Positions 17,486 to 28,000 of a stretch of 64,000 nt of DNA are shown here, piece by piece. A program made the position numbers and the translations under genes. Position 1 is the stretch's first letter. Each line of letters begins with the position of its first letter. The notes beneath the pieces were generated by a model, which was not told where the DNA came from, ran no database searches, and was given only the letters and a program-made list of their open reading frames with translations. The stretch is from Candidatus Zhuqueibacterota bacterium (GTDB taxonomy: Bacteria > Zhuqueibacterota > Zhuqueibacteria > Oceanimicrobiales > Oceanimicrobiaceae): contig JAJDAG010000149.1 of the NCBI GenBank assembly GCA_029262005.1, forward strand, positions 1-64,000. The letters are read 5' to 3'.

Positions 17486-18619
17486 ATGCACGACTCAAGA
17501 ATCGACAAACTTGCCAAAGTACTCATAAATCATTCTACGAAAGTGCAACAAGATGAGTCTGTTCTTATTGAAGCAATTGATATTCCTGAAGAAATGGTTT
17601 TGGCAATGATTCGCCAGGTGCGTCAAGCCGGCGGCAGACCGATGGTTACGCTTAAATACAATCGAATTCAACGTGAATTGATTCAGGCTGCAGACAAAAA
17701 AAGCATGACGGAAATTGCAGATTATGAGGCATTCCGTATGCGCAAGGCGCAGGCCTATATCGGCTTGCGAGGCAGCCACAACATCAACGAAATGTCAGAT
17801 GTACCGACTGACGCGTTGAATTTATATCAACAATACTGGTTGAAGCCGGTTCATTTTGACATTCGCGTGCCAAACACAAAATGGGTGGTATTGCGTTGGC
17901 CAACTCCGTCAATGGCGCAACAAGCTCAAATGAGCACCGAAGCTTTTGAGGACTTCTATTTTGACGTCTGTACCATGGACTACACAAAAATGGAAACAGC
18001 AGCTCAGCCGTTGAAAAAACTGATGGAGACCACAGACTGGGTGCGCCTTGTTGGACCTGGTACGGATTTAAAGTTCAGTATCAAGGGGATTCCGGCTATC
18101 TCATGTGCAGGCAATCACAACATTCCTGACGGCGAATGCTTTACATCCCCGGTCCGGGACTCGGTTAACGGAACCATCAAATTTAACACGCGATCGATTT
18201 ACCAGGGAACAACATTCTCGGATGTTTGCTTAAGGTTGGAGCAAGGAAAAATTGTCGAAGCAACATCAAACAACAGCCAAAAGCTCAATAAAATACTTGA
18301 TGCAGATGAGGGCGCCCGCTACATCGGTGAATTTGCGCTTGGGTTTAACCCGCACATTAAACAGCCGATGCTCGATATCCTGTTTGACGAAAAAATTGGT
18401 GGCTCTTTTCATTTCACCCCCGGCAATGCATACGAAGATGCCGATAATGGCAATCGTTCAACAATCCACTGGGACATGGTGTTGATCCAAACACCTGAAT
18501 TTGGTGGTGGTGAAATTTACTTTGACAACACCCTGATTCGCAAAGATGGCCGGTTTGTCGTTGAAGAATTGAAAGGATTAAATCCGGAAAATTTGATGAA
18601 AAGTGCAGCAAAAAAATAA
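17486..18619 (+). CDS. M29 family metallo-aminopeptidase
   Basis: M29 (AmpS/AmpT/PepS) enzymes are cytosolic dimetal aminopeptidases that release N-terminal residues. The sequence fits over its whole length (377, against about 370-410 in the family): an N-terminal Rossmann-like part (LIEAIDIPEEMVLAMIRQVR), GPGTDLKFSIKG near 190, the metal-site region NIPDGECFTSPV near 212-223 (Glu ligand), EFALGFNPHIK near 285, and AYEDADNGNRSTIHWDMV near 315-332 with the His/Asp ligands. It ends 2 bases from the convergent TPR gene. No partner gene suggests a specific peptide substrate. Confidence 0.88.
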   Translation: MHDSRIDKLAKVLINHSTKVQQDESVLIEAIDIPEEMVLAMIRQVRQAGGRPMVTLKYNRIQRELIQAADKKSMTEIADYEAFRMRKAQAYIGLRGSHNINEMSDVPTDALNLYQQYWLKPVHFDIRVPNTKWVVLRWPTPSMAQQAQMSTEAFEDFYFDVCTMDYTKMETAAQPLKKLMETTDWVRLVGPGTDLKFSIKGIPAISCAGNHNIPDGECFTSPVRDSVNGTIKFNTRSIYQGTTFSDVCLRLEQGKIVEATSNNSQKLNKILDADEGARYIGEFALGFNPHIKQPMLDILFDEKIGGSFHFTPGNAYEDADNGNRSTIHWDMVLIQTPEFGGGEIYFDNTLIRKDGRFVVEELKGLNPENLMKSAAKK

Positions 18620-18621
18620 GG

Positions 18622-19776
18622 TTATTTCACTGTCTTAACCTTAAGTTCCTCAGCCTTCAGCAAGGCTTGTTCGCCCATTTTCTTCTGGCCGGTGTTAATA
18701 TAGGCAACACCAAGATTACGCCACTGATTCGGTTGGTTAGGATCTAAATCAACCGTCTTCTTCAGGTACGGAATTGAATTCCGGTAATGTTGAATTACCT
18801 GATCTCTTAATCTTTGTATTTCTTCAGCAGAATTAGCCGCACCCTTTAATGACCGCAACTTGTAACGAACCGCTTCGGCCATACTCAGGTGCGCGTTACC
18901 AATATTCGAGTTTGATTCAACGTCGTCAGGATCAAGAACCAGGACGTCTTTGAACAACTGAATAGCTGCCGGGTATTGCTTCCGTTTATAATGAAAAATC
19001 CCGAATAGAAAGACCAAATCCTTGTCCTGTGGATTGGCACTGACAGCCCTCTGATAGGCAGCAAATGCCTCCTCAGTATTGCCCAAAAAATCATAAGACA
19101 ACGCAATGTTTGCCAGTGCATCTCGATGGTCAGGCTCAATTTGTAAAACCCTCTTAAGCATCGGAATGACTTTGGAGTATTGTTGCTGACTGTAATACAA
19201 ATTCGCGGTTGAGGTAAGAAGATCGAGATCATTCGGATGCTTTTCCAGAAGCTTACTGTACAACTGTACCGCCTTCGCACCTTTGTCCATGCGTAAATAA
19301 GCAATAGCTAATTTCTTATAAGCTTCCGACCGTGTGGCATCAATATTCACTGCAGCCCGTAATAAGACTTCAGCCTTGGGATAATCCATGGCACGAAGCT
19401 TCGTTATTCCGGCGTTGTATTTTTCCACCCAGTACTTTTCCCGTTCCGAAGTAATATCCTGTTTGTATTTATTCGAAAGCATAAGGGAGAGTTCGAACTC
19501 GCGATTCATGTCTCTGAATTGGCCTGTACGCGCATATGTGCGGCCTAAAAGAAAGTGAGCCTCGGGGTTGTCCGGCTGCGATTGAACAGCCAATTCCAAC
19601 TGCGCCAGCGCTTTCTCCCATTGGTCTCCCTGGATATAAATCTTGGCAGAGGATATTTCTTTCTGCTGACAACCCATACATATCGCCACCACAACCATAA
19701 GAAATATTGCCGCCGTCTTTCTTAATTTGCCGGTTATGGTTTTGTAATCCTTCAATCTAACCTTGATTCGGTGCAT
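18622..19776 (-). CDS. TPR-repeat lipoprotein
   Basis: It starts with a basic n-region and hydrophobic core ending in a lipobox (AICMGC, Cys near 35), so it is exported and lipidated. The rest is at least seven tetratricopeptide repeats, seen as A-x-x-Y-x-A...P motifs: AHFLLGRTYARTGQF, AYKKLAIAYLRMDKGAKAV, ALANIALSYDFLGNTEEAF and QWRNLGVAYINTGQKK. Such proteins scaffold envelope complexes. The ATG lies 20 bases inside the end of mtnA; a TTG seven codons later has an AAGG site and may be the true start. Its position after mtnA on the same strand suggests co-transcription without a functional link. Confidence 0.8.
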   Translation of the reverse strand: MHRIKVRLKDYKTITGKLRKTAAIFLMVVVAICMGCQQKEISSAKIYIQGDQWEKALAQLELAVQSQPDNPEAHFLLGRTYARTGQFRDMNREFELSLMLSNKYKQDITSEREKYWVEKYNAGITKLRAMDYPKAEVLLRAAVNIDATRSEAYKKLAIAYLRMDKGAKAVQLYSKLLEKHPNDLDLLTSTANLYYSQQQYSKVIPMLKRVLQIEPDHRDALANIALSYDFLGNTEEAFAAYQRAVSANPQDKDLVFLFGIFHYKRKQYPAAIQLFKDVLVLDPDDVESNSNIGNAHLSMAEAVRYKLRSLKGAANSAEEIQRLRDQVIQHYRNSIPYLKKTVDLDPNQPNQWRNLGVAYINTGQKKMGEQALLKAEELKVKTVK

Positions 19777-20803
19777 TTTTTTTCAGATTTGTCAAAAAGG
19801 GTGGTCGAATCACACCCTCTTCAGTAATGATAGCAGAAATAAGTTCGTTTGGAGTGACATCAAATGCCGGGCTGTAAACGCTCGTATTAGCAGGTGCAGT
19901 CCGTCTGCCAAAGCCATTGGTCACTTCATCGGGATTCCGTTCCTCAATTGGTATCTGTGAGCCGTCTGTTAGGTTAAAATCGATAGTAGTGTACGGAGCT
20001 GCCACATAAAACGGTACATTATGTTTTTCGGCAATAACCGCTACATTATAAGTACCAATCTTATTTGCAGTATCGCCATTGGCAGTAATTCTGTCTGCCC
20101 CAAGAATTACACAATCTATCTTTCCCTGCTGCATCACAAATGCTGCTGTATTATCACATATGAGCGTCACAGCAATACCCTCATTCATCAATTCCCATGT
20201 GTTGAGTCGAGCGCCCTGCAACAAGGGACGCGTCTCATCAGCAAACACATGAACCTTTTTTCCCTGCTGGTGTGCTGTAAAAACGACGCCAAGGGCTGTG
20301 CCGTAGTCTGCGGTTGCCAATGCACCGGTATTGCAATGTGTCAAGACAGTGAAGTCGTTTTTTATGAGTTCTGCACCGTGTTTTCCGAGACGACGACATG
20401 TTTTCCTGTCTTCCTCCCAAATATTGACAGCCTCCTGCAGCAATCGTTGCTTCAATTCTGCAACGTCCAGTTGTCTGAACTGGTCGGCAACACGTTTCAT
20501 TCTGTTCAGTGCCCAGGACAGATTGACGGCTGTGGGGCGTGTGGCATTCAAGAAATCTGTGGTCTCATTCAAGCAGTTGAAGAAGACGTCTTTATCGCAC
20601 CCCTTAAAGTCTTGCAGACCTAACAAAACACCAAATGCACCAGCAATACCGATTGCAGGTGCACCCCTTACCCGCAATGACTTGATCGCTTCAGCCAGAA
20701 CATCCACTTCACGTATTTCCAAATGAAACAACTAACCGGTTAGCATGGTCTGATAGATCATTCTTACATGGTCGCCGCACCACTCTATCGTTGTTACAGG
20801 CAT
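19757..20803 (-). CDS. mtnA: Methylthioribose-1-phosphate isomerase, interrupted by an in-frame TAG at codon 24
   Basis: MtnA converts methylthioribose-1-phosphate to methylthioribulose-1-phosphate in methionine salvage. The body has the family signatures RVRGAPAIGIAGAFG, THCNTGALAT with the catalytic Cys, FADETRPLLQGARL, and GADRITANGDTANKIGTYN. An ATG at 20803 with a GGAGG site starts MPVTTIEWCGDHVRMIYQTM then LTG, which matches the normal N-terminus, but the next codon is TAG (20732-20734). The frame then continues as LFHLEIREVDVL. A single G-to-T or C-to-T change from GAG or CAG would explain it. Without readthrough, translation could restart at the TTG next to the stop, giving 324 residues lacking the N-terminal strands. 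Confidence 0.85.
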
Positions 20804-21115
20804 CTCGCCTCCAAAGATTTAAATAAAAGTACCGAAATGGAGTCACTCGCTCCTCAGGAGAGTGACCGCAATAACGACAAATGGAAAAGTGCTCCTGCGG
20901 GGCAATATGTTTATTTCGGGTATGAAACAGCAGATGCTATTCAAGCCGCGGGATCAACGAAAAAAAATAAACAAATGTGAGATGAAATTCAAGCTCTTTT
21001 TGGGAGAAAAGCAGCACACGTTCGATGCATAAATCAATTGACAAGAACACGTATACCGGAAAATGTTTGGGAAAAAAGACTTGGTCTGGGGGCCGGTGAA
21101 AAGAGCCACCAAGCG
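20804..21115. other. Intergenic region upstream of mtnA with a stem-loop and a terminator
   Basis: No supported gene. A stem-loop at 20842-20866 (GTCACT...AGTGAC with an inner CTCC/GGAG) lies about 40 bases before the mtnA start in the leader. A terminator of the upstream LytR_C gene lies at 21071-21114. A 70-codon plus-strand open frame exists here but has no ribosome site and runs into both structures. I see no SAM riboswitch consensus. Confidence 0.5.
21071..21114 (-). terminator. Intrinsic terminator of the LytR_C gene
   Basis: On the minus strand GCTTGGT and ACCAAG pair across a 22-base loop that itself contains GGC/GCC, followed directly by TCTTTTTTC. It lies 2 bases after the stop codon. 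Confidence 0.6.
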
Positions 21116-21703
21116 CTAATGACTATCGGCGAACATTCTCAGTTTCTTGTAGTCTTTGCCAATGAGCACGGTTACTTTTAATTGCAAAGAATCCTCAAGC
21201 TCAGGAATTATTTGCTTCTGACTCACGCCCAACGCCGAAGCAACCCGGGCAGCATTCTTACTATCCAGCGAAACACGGTCAAAAACAAGTGTACGATCAA
21301 GATTGTAACCGCCTCTGTAATTGTCAATATTGACAACATCAAAGTTTTTACTTCTGAGAAACTGCGTAACTTCATTGGCAAGTCCTTGAACGCCACAGGC
21401 ATTTAGAACTTCGACAGTAATGGGGTTCTCAATCGGCTCATCCGCAACCCCTGGAGATAGCCCGGCAGAAACCGGGGCTTCGTTGGGAGATGAAAAGAAA
21501 TTTGAAAGTAGGGAAAAAATAAGTGCCACATTAATTAAGCTTAAACCCCAAATGCCGGTCGTAAGCAAACGTTCTTTTAAACTTTTATTGGTTTTCTTGC
21601 TAACTGTGCGCTTTTGAGAGCCCTTTTTTCTTGTCTGCGAGCTGCGTGCATTGCGGCGTCTACGTACCATCCTCGTCCTCGGTGTAAAGTCCAGAGACAC
21701 CAT
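21116..21703 (-). CDS. Membrane-anchored LytR C-terminal domain protein
   Basis: A very basic cytoplasmic N-terminus (RRRRNARSSQTRKKGSQKR) is followed by one transmembrane segment at about 50-70 (LSLINVALIFSLLSNFF), a Pro/Gly-rich linker, and a LytR_C domain at about 95-190 (ITVEVLNACGVQGLANEVTQ, FLRSKNFDVVNIDNYRG). LytR_C domains occur at the end of LCP cell-wall ligases and also alone, as here, and their role is poorly known. An alternative start at 21670 (MVRRRR) has a GAGG site and may be the real one. It begins 16 bases after the small OMP gene and is probably co-transcribed with it. Confidence 0.75.
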   Translation of the reverse strand: MVSLDFTPRTRMVRRRRNARSSQTRKKGSQKRTVSKKTNKSLKERLLTTGIWGLSLINVALIFSLLSNFFSSPNEAPVSAGLSPGVADEPIENPITVEVLNACGVQGLANEVTQFLRSKNFDVVNIDNYRGGYNLDRTLVFDRVSLDSKNAARVASALGVSQKQIIPELEDSLQLKVTVLIGKDYKKLRMFADSH

Positions 21704-21718
21704 AGTCCCTGAGATGAT

Positions 21719-22225
21719 TTAGTCTTCGGTATTTATTTCCTGATCGAGCCAGGCACGATTGCGTGAGATTGGAGCACGAAATGGAGAACCATAAGACATG
21801 GAAGCCGGTGTTTGGCTATATTCAAAGTGCATGGAAAAATTGTCAAACGGCTTGTATTGCAGGCCTGCTCCAGAAACAAACATCTGGTTTTGCAAGGTCG
21901 TATTGCCAACCTTGTTTCCTAAAGGGTGATGTTGGACACCCACCTGAAAATAAAGCGTCAGTGGTTCTGAAAACTGGTAAGTCATCCTGTTCAAATATAA
22001 ACCGGAATTATATCCATGCCCGCCCATACTGCCAAAAGACAAGGAATAACTATGGTTCATGGAAAACTTCTGGGGATCCAGTCCAAGCAACGAAACAATA
22101 TTATTGACTTTGCTCGGCTTTAAGGCTTTTCCAATATCAACTTTTTGGTTACGAATTTGGGCGGAAGAAACAACCGGAAATATAAACAAACAGATCGTTA
22201 TCACAAATAAACGTTGAACACGCAT
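21719..22225 (-). CDS. Small secreted, probably outer-membrane-associated protein
   Basis: A clear signal peptide (RLFVITICLFIFPVVSSAQ, cleavage after SSA) precedes about 148 residues. The mature part is rich in alternating Tyr/Phe strands (YSLSFGSM, GLYLNRMTYQFSEPLTLYFQ, GAGLQYKPFDNFSMHFEYS), as in short beta-barrels. The family is not recognised; similar small proteins of unknown function occur in FCB genomes. It has a GAGGTG ribosome site and lies between the OmpA-like gene and the LytR_C gene, all on the minus strand, which suggests a cell-envelope role. Confidence 0.65.
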   Translation of the reverse strand: MRVQRLFVITICLFIFPVVSSAQIRNQKVDIGKALKPSKVNNIVSLLGLDPQKFSMNHSYSLSFGSMGGHGYNSGLYLNRMTYQFSEPLTLYFQVGVQHHPLGNKVGNTTLQNQMFVSGAGLQYKPFDNFSMHFEYSQTPASMSYGSPFRAPISRNRAWLDQEINTED

Positions 22226-22369
22226 TACGTCACCTCAAAGTTGATACAAGCACAAGATCAAAAAAACAGCCATGAAAAGCAATCACTTTCTTAAAGATTA
22301 AATCGGCTAGCTACTATTAAGTTCCACCCAAATTAATGAATATAATAATCAACCAACTGCGGCAACTGC

Positions 22370-23842
22370 TTAAAGTGTCTCTTGGGGTGAGGTGATAACA
22401 ATATCAATTCTCCGATTTTGTGCGCGGCCTTGCGCCGATTCGTTACTGGCAATTGGCCGTGTTTCACCGTATCCAAGGGCGGTAATTCTGCTGTCTTCCA
22501 ACCCCATATTTGCCAGCAAATATTGTTTGATTGCGTGTGCCCGCTCAAAAGAAAGGTTCTCGTTGTATCGGTCATCGCCCACCGCGTCTGTGTGTCCTTC
22601 GATTGTAAACGGCGCATTGGGAAATTTTCTCAGTGCGCGCTGAACAGTTGCCAGCAAACTGAAAAACTCAGGCTTTATTGTGGCATTGCCAGAAGGGAAT
22701 GTTAAACCTATCAGCCTGATAATGAAATCGTCGCCTTTGCGCAAGACAACAGCCACCTGACTTTCAAACATATTCTCAACAGAACGAATAAGTTCTTCTC
22801 GTTTGCGTTTTACCTCAAGCCGGTACTGCTTTTCCTGTAGCTCGGCTTGCAAGCCTGCTTCTTTTTCACGATATTTTTTTAAAGTCTCGTTCAATTGCTC
22901 TAGTTCGATATTTTTTTGTTGAACTTCTTCTGTCAGATTGCGCTTCTCGCGCTGCAGGATTTTTGCAATCTTGAGAATGCCCTTCAAAGGCCTGTCCATG
23001 CCTTCGTCAAAATGTGCGGCAAAGCCAAGTTCTTGTGCAATATCTTCGATGAAAATTTCACGATCCAAAATAAAGTTTTCCCATTCTCCCTGGTTCTTTC
23101 TCAAGCGCTTTATTTGACGGGTGAGAAAAATCGCATGCTTGGTCTCAATTTCAGCCTGTTCAGCCTTTTCTTTGGCGCTGGATTCTGAGCGGCGATTGCT
23201 ATTTAAGATGGACTCTGATTCATTCAATAACCTCAGCGCTGTCGCGTATGTAATAGGCGTATATTTATCGACTTCTTCATCCTTGGCCTGATGCATCAAG
23301 TTTCGAACATTGCCGATGACACTGACCTTAATTGCACTTAGCTCTGCCTGACGGTACAAACTATTGATGGTCTGAATCTTATTCTTAGCACCCTTCACAT
23401 CGTTTCGCTCGAGTTTCCTTGTAGCTGTAAGAAATTCTGACTCAGCCCGATCGTAAAGTTCTTTTGCATATTCGGGAGCGTTGGTTTTGAGGGCATCTTC
23501 TCGTGCCCGCAAGGCTGTTGCAAATGTGGTTTTCCCCGGCCCTGTTATTTTTAAACATTGGCTCAACAAAGATCTTACTTCGCCGAGTTTTTTTTCAATG
23601 TCACGAATGCGTTTGCCATCTGTAAATTCATTGACCGCCTGAGTGTATTTGTTAAGCGCCTTCTTGTAATTAGATGGTGAAAGAACATTTCCCTGTTCAG
23701 CCTGAACCTGAACCATTAGCTTATCGGTTTCACCGAAGAGGGATTCCTTTAATTCGCTGCCGCTTTGGGAAAATAGAGCAGTTGAAAGCACGCACGTTAT
23801 CACAAAAGTGCAAAAAGTCAGGGATGGTCTCACAGAAGTCAT
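22370..23842 (-). CDS. OmpA-family peptidoglycan-binding protein with a long coiled-coil region
   Basis: A signal peptide (TFVITCVLSTALFS) is followed by a long helical region at about 30-360 with many Lys/Glu heptads, including a DUF4398-like part near 90-250 (AREDALKTNAPEYAKELYDR) and a coiled coil near 300-355. The C-terminal OmpA domain at about 370-485 has GHTDAVGDDRYNENLSFERA and GYGETRPIASNESAQGRAQN then RRIDIVI, which holds the Asp and Arg that bind diaminopimelate in peptidoglycan. There is no beta-barrel, so it is probably periplasmic and tethers an envelope complex to the wall. A strong promoter lies about 220 bases upstream. Confidence 0.85.
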   Translation of the reverse strand: MTSVRPSLTFCTFVITCVLSTALFSQSGSELKESLFGETDKLMVQVQAEQGNVLSPSNYKKALNKYTQAVNEFTDGKRIRDIEKKLGEVRSLLSQCLKITGPGKTTFATALRAREDALKTNAPEYAKELYDRAESEFLTATRKLERNDVKGAKNKIQTINSLYRQAELSAIKVSVIGNVRNLMHQAKDEEVDKYTPITYATALRLLNESESILNSNRRSESSAKEKAEQAEIETKHAIFLTRQIKRLRKNQGEWENFILDREIFIEDIAQELGFAAHFDEGMDRPLKGILKIAKILQREKRNLTEEVQQKNIELEQLNETLKKYREKEAGLQAELQEKQYRLEVKRKREELIRSVENMFESQVAVVLRKGDDFIIRLIGLTFPSGNATIKPEFFSLLATVQRALRKFPNAPFTIEGHTDAVGDDRYNENLSFERAHAIKQYLLANMGLEDSRITALGYGETRPIASNESAQGRAQNRRIDIVITSPQETL

Positions 23843-24065
23843 TCTCTACTCCTTAAACAATCTACTTGGTTGTTGTAACGAATCAGTCAAGAGATATCCT
23901 CTCGGTGAGGGCCATCTCAACCGAAAAACTGCTTTACTGAATTTCGTTGCTTAAATCGTCGCTATCCTAAAGCTTGCATGCTGGCCGAGCCATCACATCG
24001 CATGTGGTGGGTGGATTTGCTCAACCTGACAAATTAATTGCTTTTTACGGCCAGTTTAACAGGCT

Positions 24066-24094
24066 ATAGTAACCATAATTTGTAGTTTTGTCAA
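24066..24094 (-). promoter_or_regulatory. Strong sigma-70-like promoter of the OmpA-family gene
   Basis: On the minus strand TTGACA (24094-24089) is followed after 17 bases by TACTAT (24071-24066). Transcription would start near 24059, leaving a leader of about 215 bases before the ATG. A long leader is a feature also known for ompA mRNAs. Confidence 0.65.
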
Positions 24095-24197
24095 GAACAA
24101 ACTGAATCCAACAAGGCCGAAACATTATTAGGCTCATCAGCGTGCAATCATCACGGACTTTCGGTCGCCCGGCATAGCAAGATTGGGGCTTTAAGTC

Positions 24198-24226
24198 TTG
24201 ACTTTCACCTGGGTTTAGATTACTTT
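24198..24226 (+). promoter_or_regulatory. Promoter of the uppS-tamB unit
   Basis: TTGACT (24198-24203), a 17-base spacer and TACTTT (24221-24226) precede the uppS ATG by 35 bases. Confidence 0.5.
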
Positions 24227-24260
24227 GAAGGTCTGTTAAGATTGAAAATGAGACACTTTA

Positions 24261-25040
24261 ATGGAAGCAACTGAGATAAAAAAACGAATCGTGGCGTGTG
24301 GAAACATTCCTGCGCATGTCGCAATCATTATGGATGGCAATGGCCGTTGGGCCAGGCAGCAAGACCTGCCTCGTGTGCGCGGTCATCAAGAAGGGATCAA
24401 TTCTGTTCGTGAAGTAGTTCGAGCATGCGGTGAAATCAATATTAAATATTTGACTCTATATACATTTTCTGCGGAAAACTGGAAACGACCGGCCAGTGAA
24501 GTTTCAGCCCTAATGAGCCTGCTCTTGCGAACCGTAAAATCTGAGTTCGACGATCTTAACAAAAACAATGTTCGCCTTGAAGTGTTAGGGAATTTGAGCG
24601 ATTTGCCACTTGCGGCGCGTAAGGGAATGGAAGGTGCTATTCGCCGTCTGCGAAACAACACTGGACTCACTCTCAACCTGGCCTTGAGTTATAGTAGTCG
24701 AACCGAAATCACCGACTCGCTGCGCAGCATTTTAGGGCAAATACAAGCCGGAAAATTGTCTGCGGACGAAGTTGATGAAGAGACTGTCTCGGACAATCTT
24801 TACACCCGCGCCATACCAGATCCGGATCTGCTCATTCGAACCAGCGGTGAATTCAGGATCAGTAATTTTTTGCTCTGGCAACTTGCCTACACCGAAATTT
24901 ATGTCTCGCCGGTATTTTGGCCGGATTTTCGCAAAAGAGAATTTTTTGAGGCAATTGATATCTATCAAAGTCGTGAACGGCGGTTCGGAAAAGTCAGCGA
25001 ACAAATCAAAATAGAAGGAAGCAATGGCTCTGCTGAATAG
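24261..25040 (+). CDS. uppS: Isoprenyl transferase (undecaprenyl diphosphate synthase type)
   Basis: This cis-prenyltransferase builds the C55 lipid carrier for peptidoglycan and surface glycans from isopentenyl and farnesyl diphosphate. Catalytic Asp25 lies in IMDGNGRWA, followed by RVRGHQEGINSVREVV, YLTLYTFSAENWKRP near 65-80, and the C-terminal PDLLIRTSGEFRISNFLLWQ then YTEIYVSPVFWPDF. In E. coli UppS the RTSGE-RISNF-W block binds the homoallylic substrate and magnesium. The length (259) is normal. It is followed after 5 bases by tamB, so the two are co-transcribed; the usual next gene, cdsA, is missing here. Confidence 0.95.
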   Translation: MEATEIKKRIVACGNIPAHVAIIMDGNGRWARQQDLPRVRGHQEGINSVREVVRACGEINIKYLTLYTFSAENWKRPASEVSALMSLLLRTVKSEFDDLNKNNVRLEVLGNLSDLPLAARKGMEGAIRRLRNNTGLTLNLALSYSSRTEITDSLRSILGQIQAGKLSADEVDEETVSDNLYTRAIPDPDLLIRTSGEFRISNFLLWQLAYTEIYVSPVFWPDFRKREFFEAIDIYQSRERRFGKVSEQIKIEGSNGSAE

Positions 25041-25045
25041 ATGCC

Positions 25046-28000
25046 ATGATTCGCAAGTTTTATCTAACAACTTCTGTCCTTATCATTTCTCTGGTGTTTG
25101 CGGTCTCCACAGGCTGGAAATATTTTCAGGTCAACCACGGCTTGAAGAGTATTATCATTTCCAAACTGCAGTCTGTTGCCGGAGAACGCTGTTCCATCGA
25201 CAACGTTTCAATGGGACTGGGCGCTATCAGCCTTAAAGGTGTTGCACTTGCCTTTGATAATGCGCCATACGAACTGTTCATTGATGAGCTGAAACTGGGG
25301 TACAGCATCGGTAGCTTGTTGCGCAGCGGTACCATCACTGCAAAAACCGCTGAATCAATAGCCGTCGTACGTCCGGTTCTTACCATAAAATACCAACCAA
25401 ACACCCAGCAAACTCAGGGTGGCGATTTCACCCTTGAACTGACCCCTGAAACCGAAGAAGCATACCGCGCCTTGATCAGAGAATATGGCTTTATAAAAAA
25501 AGTAGATATCTCTGATGGCATCGTCAAACTGAAGGAAGAAGGTTTAGAGCACGAGCATGAGCTGGCGACACATATAAGCGGTTGGGTCTATACCGACATA
25601 AAGAACAAAGCCTGGCTGCGTATGGCAGGACGGATTCTCAGTACCAACGAAAACAATTTAAATATTTACGGGCAACTGGATCTGGAACGCGGGGCCTTGG
25701 ATTACATGAATGTTGAGTTGAATGATTATCAACTGAACAACCCTAACCCACTACTGATTCCTGACTATTTTGCAGTAAAGGGCGGCACGGCCAACGGGCA
25801 TTTCACGATCACGGAACAGCCGAGCTCAGTACACGGCTTCAATATTGAGGGCTCATTGACTTTGCATGATGGTTCCTTCAAAGTGAAATCTGAAAACCTG
25901 TATTTCGAAGACGTAGAGCTTGATGCAGAACTGCAAAACTGGAATCTTGTCATTAATAATGCCACGCAAAATATCAATGGCTCAGAGACAGAGTTAACCG
26001 GAATTATCAAGAATATTCTGCATCCTGAACTCAACCTTAGATTGCATTCCTCGAAACTGAACGTTAAACAATTCCTGACACGTCTACTACCGCAAAAGGA
26101 ACTGCCATTTTCAGGCTTAACCGAAATTGATGTTACGATTGGCAACACTATTAACAATCCGGAAATTACCGGTAGACTTACCTCAACGAATCTCTCGTTT
26201 TACAAAAACAAACTGGACAGTGTTGCAGTAAAGTTAAAGCTTGACAAAACTTCTTTAACTTTCCCACAGCTTTTCGCTAATTTCGACCGCTCAGCCATTT
26301 CGGGTTTTGGCAAAATAGATTATTTGTTAGCGGAATACCCAATTGATTTTGAAATGGGAGTCGTCGGCGACTTTACCACACATCTTCATAACTTAGGATT
26401 TGGAGCCACTCAAAATTGCAGCGGTACCTCGAAAGTAAGGGTTTTCGGCCCTGTAATCAGCCCGGTTAGTACCGGAGAATTCAATATGAATATTGAAGGC
26501 AGGGATGCTGACCGGCTTGCTGTGGATGGGACTTTTCGTTACAGCGGTGGCCAGTTCAATTTACATACATCATCTGCGGATAATTCTTTGCAACTCACTG
26601 CTACGATCGATAGCATTTTTACGCGCAAAACGATTAACTTTGAGGCGAGTAATCTCCAGAGATTATTTGCATTCTCAAATAACCCCATCGTCCGTGTTAT
26701 AAAAAACAGATTTAAGTTCAACGTGGCGGCTGAAGGCCGGCCTGACAGCATGAGTGTGCAGCTCGCGGGTTACAAAAAACAAAACTATGAAAAAATCTTT
26801 CATGTGTCGAGCACCTATCTTCATAACTCCGAAGTTCATCAAGTAGAAAACAAAATCGCCTTGCTGCCAAACGCTGAAAACGTTGAAACTGGTGAGTTTA
26901 CGCTTACGCTTGAACCCACACGCACGAGACTTCAAAATCTAACTGTCGGGAATTGGTTGACCGGAGAGTTTGATTTTTGTAGTTCTAATGAGTTTATGCA
27001 CACAGGAAAATTAAATATTTCAGGCCTCAAACTTCCTCTTTTGCTATCTCTGTTGGGAGAATCAAAGCCCGGGCAGGCAGGCTTGCTTTACGGTCAGGTT
27101 ACTCTTGACGGTGACTGTGAAGAACCGCGGTTTTCAAGTAACCTCTGGCTCCTCAATGCTTTCTTAAACGATCTTGGTCCATTAAAAGGGCAATTCGAAT
27201 TTGACGCAACCCCTGCACATATTAAAGTGAAAAAATTCATACTTGAAGATGAGGAAGGGTTCAATCTGGTCGCGGCAGGGGATTACGATTTTCACACCAC
27301 CGAAGTGGACGCCAATATTGCCGGATCACATGTCCGGGTTGAAAAAGTGCTCGATTTATTCACAGAAACAGAAGGCATCGTTGGCGGAGACGCTATGATT
27401 CAGGTCGCTCTCAAAGGGAAGGCCCCTGAAATACCCATTTACGGCAGCGTTATTGTCTCAAACATGAATATTCTCATGCTCAAGTTTGATGAAGCCGTTC
27501 TTGATTTTGGGACTGAAATGCAAGCAAACGGCTCGTATGTTTCCTCCGGGTTTTGGAATGTTGGTAATGCAAAACTTTCAAAAGGTGATGACTTCAATTT
27601 AGAGGGAAGGGTAAATCTACCCCTTAACAACCAGTCAGATATTGACCTGGATTTGTCCGGGGAAGGCAATTTTCTGGCGCTGTTGCCTGACATTGCAGAG
27701 GTATTCGGTGAATCTCACAGTGAGGGTCAGCTCCAGGTGAAAATGGCAGGGCATTACACGAAGCCGAATTTTGCCGGCAGCAAACTCAGCATAACAAACG
27801 GTCAATTCTATCTTTCCGAAGTTACCGAGAAAATTGACAACATTGATGGGCGCTTTCATATTGTGGACGATGACTATTTTCTCGACATTGAAAAACTGAC
27901 TGCCACAATTGAAGACAAGCCCATAAAAATAAGCAACAGCAGAACGCCAGGAGATTCACTTCAAATAACTTACGACCCCCTAAGAGTAGCGGGCGATGAC

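Noticed and set aside
20842-20866. SAM or other riboswitch before mtnA
   Set aside because: Only a simple stem-loop was seen. None of the conserved cores of SAM riboswitches was found in the 312-base leader.
20768-20980. 70-codon plus-strand open frame upstream of mtnA
   Set aside because: It overlaps the mtnA start and its leader hairpin on the other strand and has no ribosome site. The sequence resembles no family.
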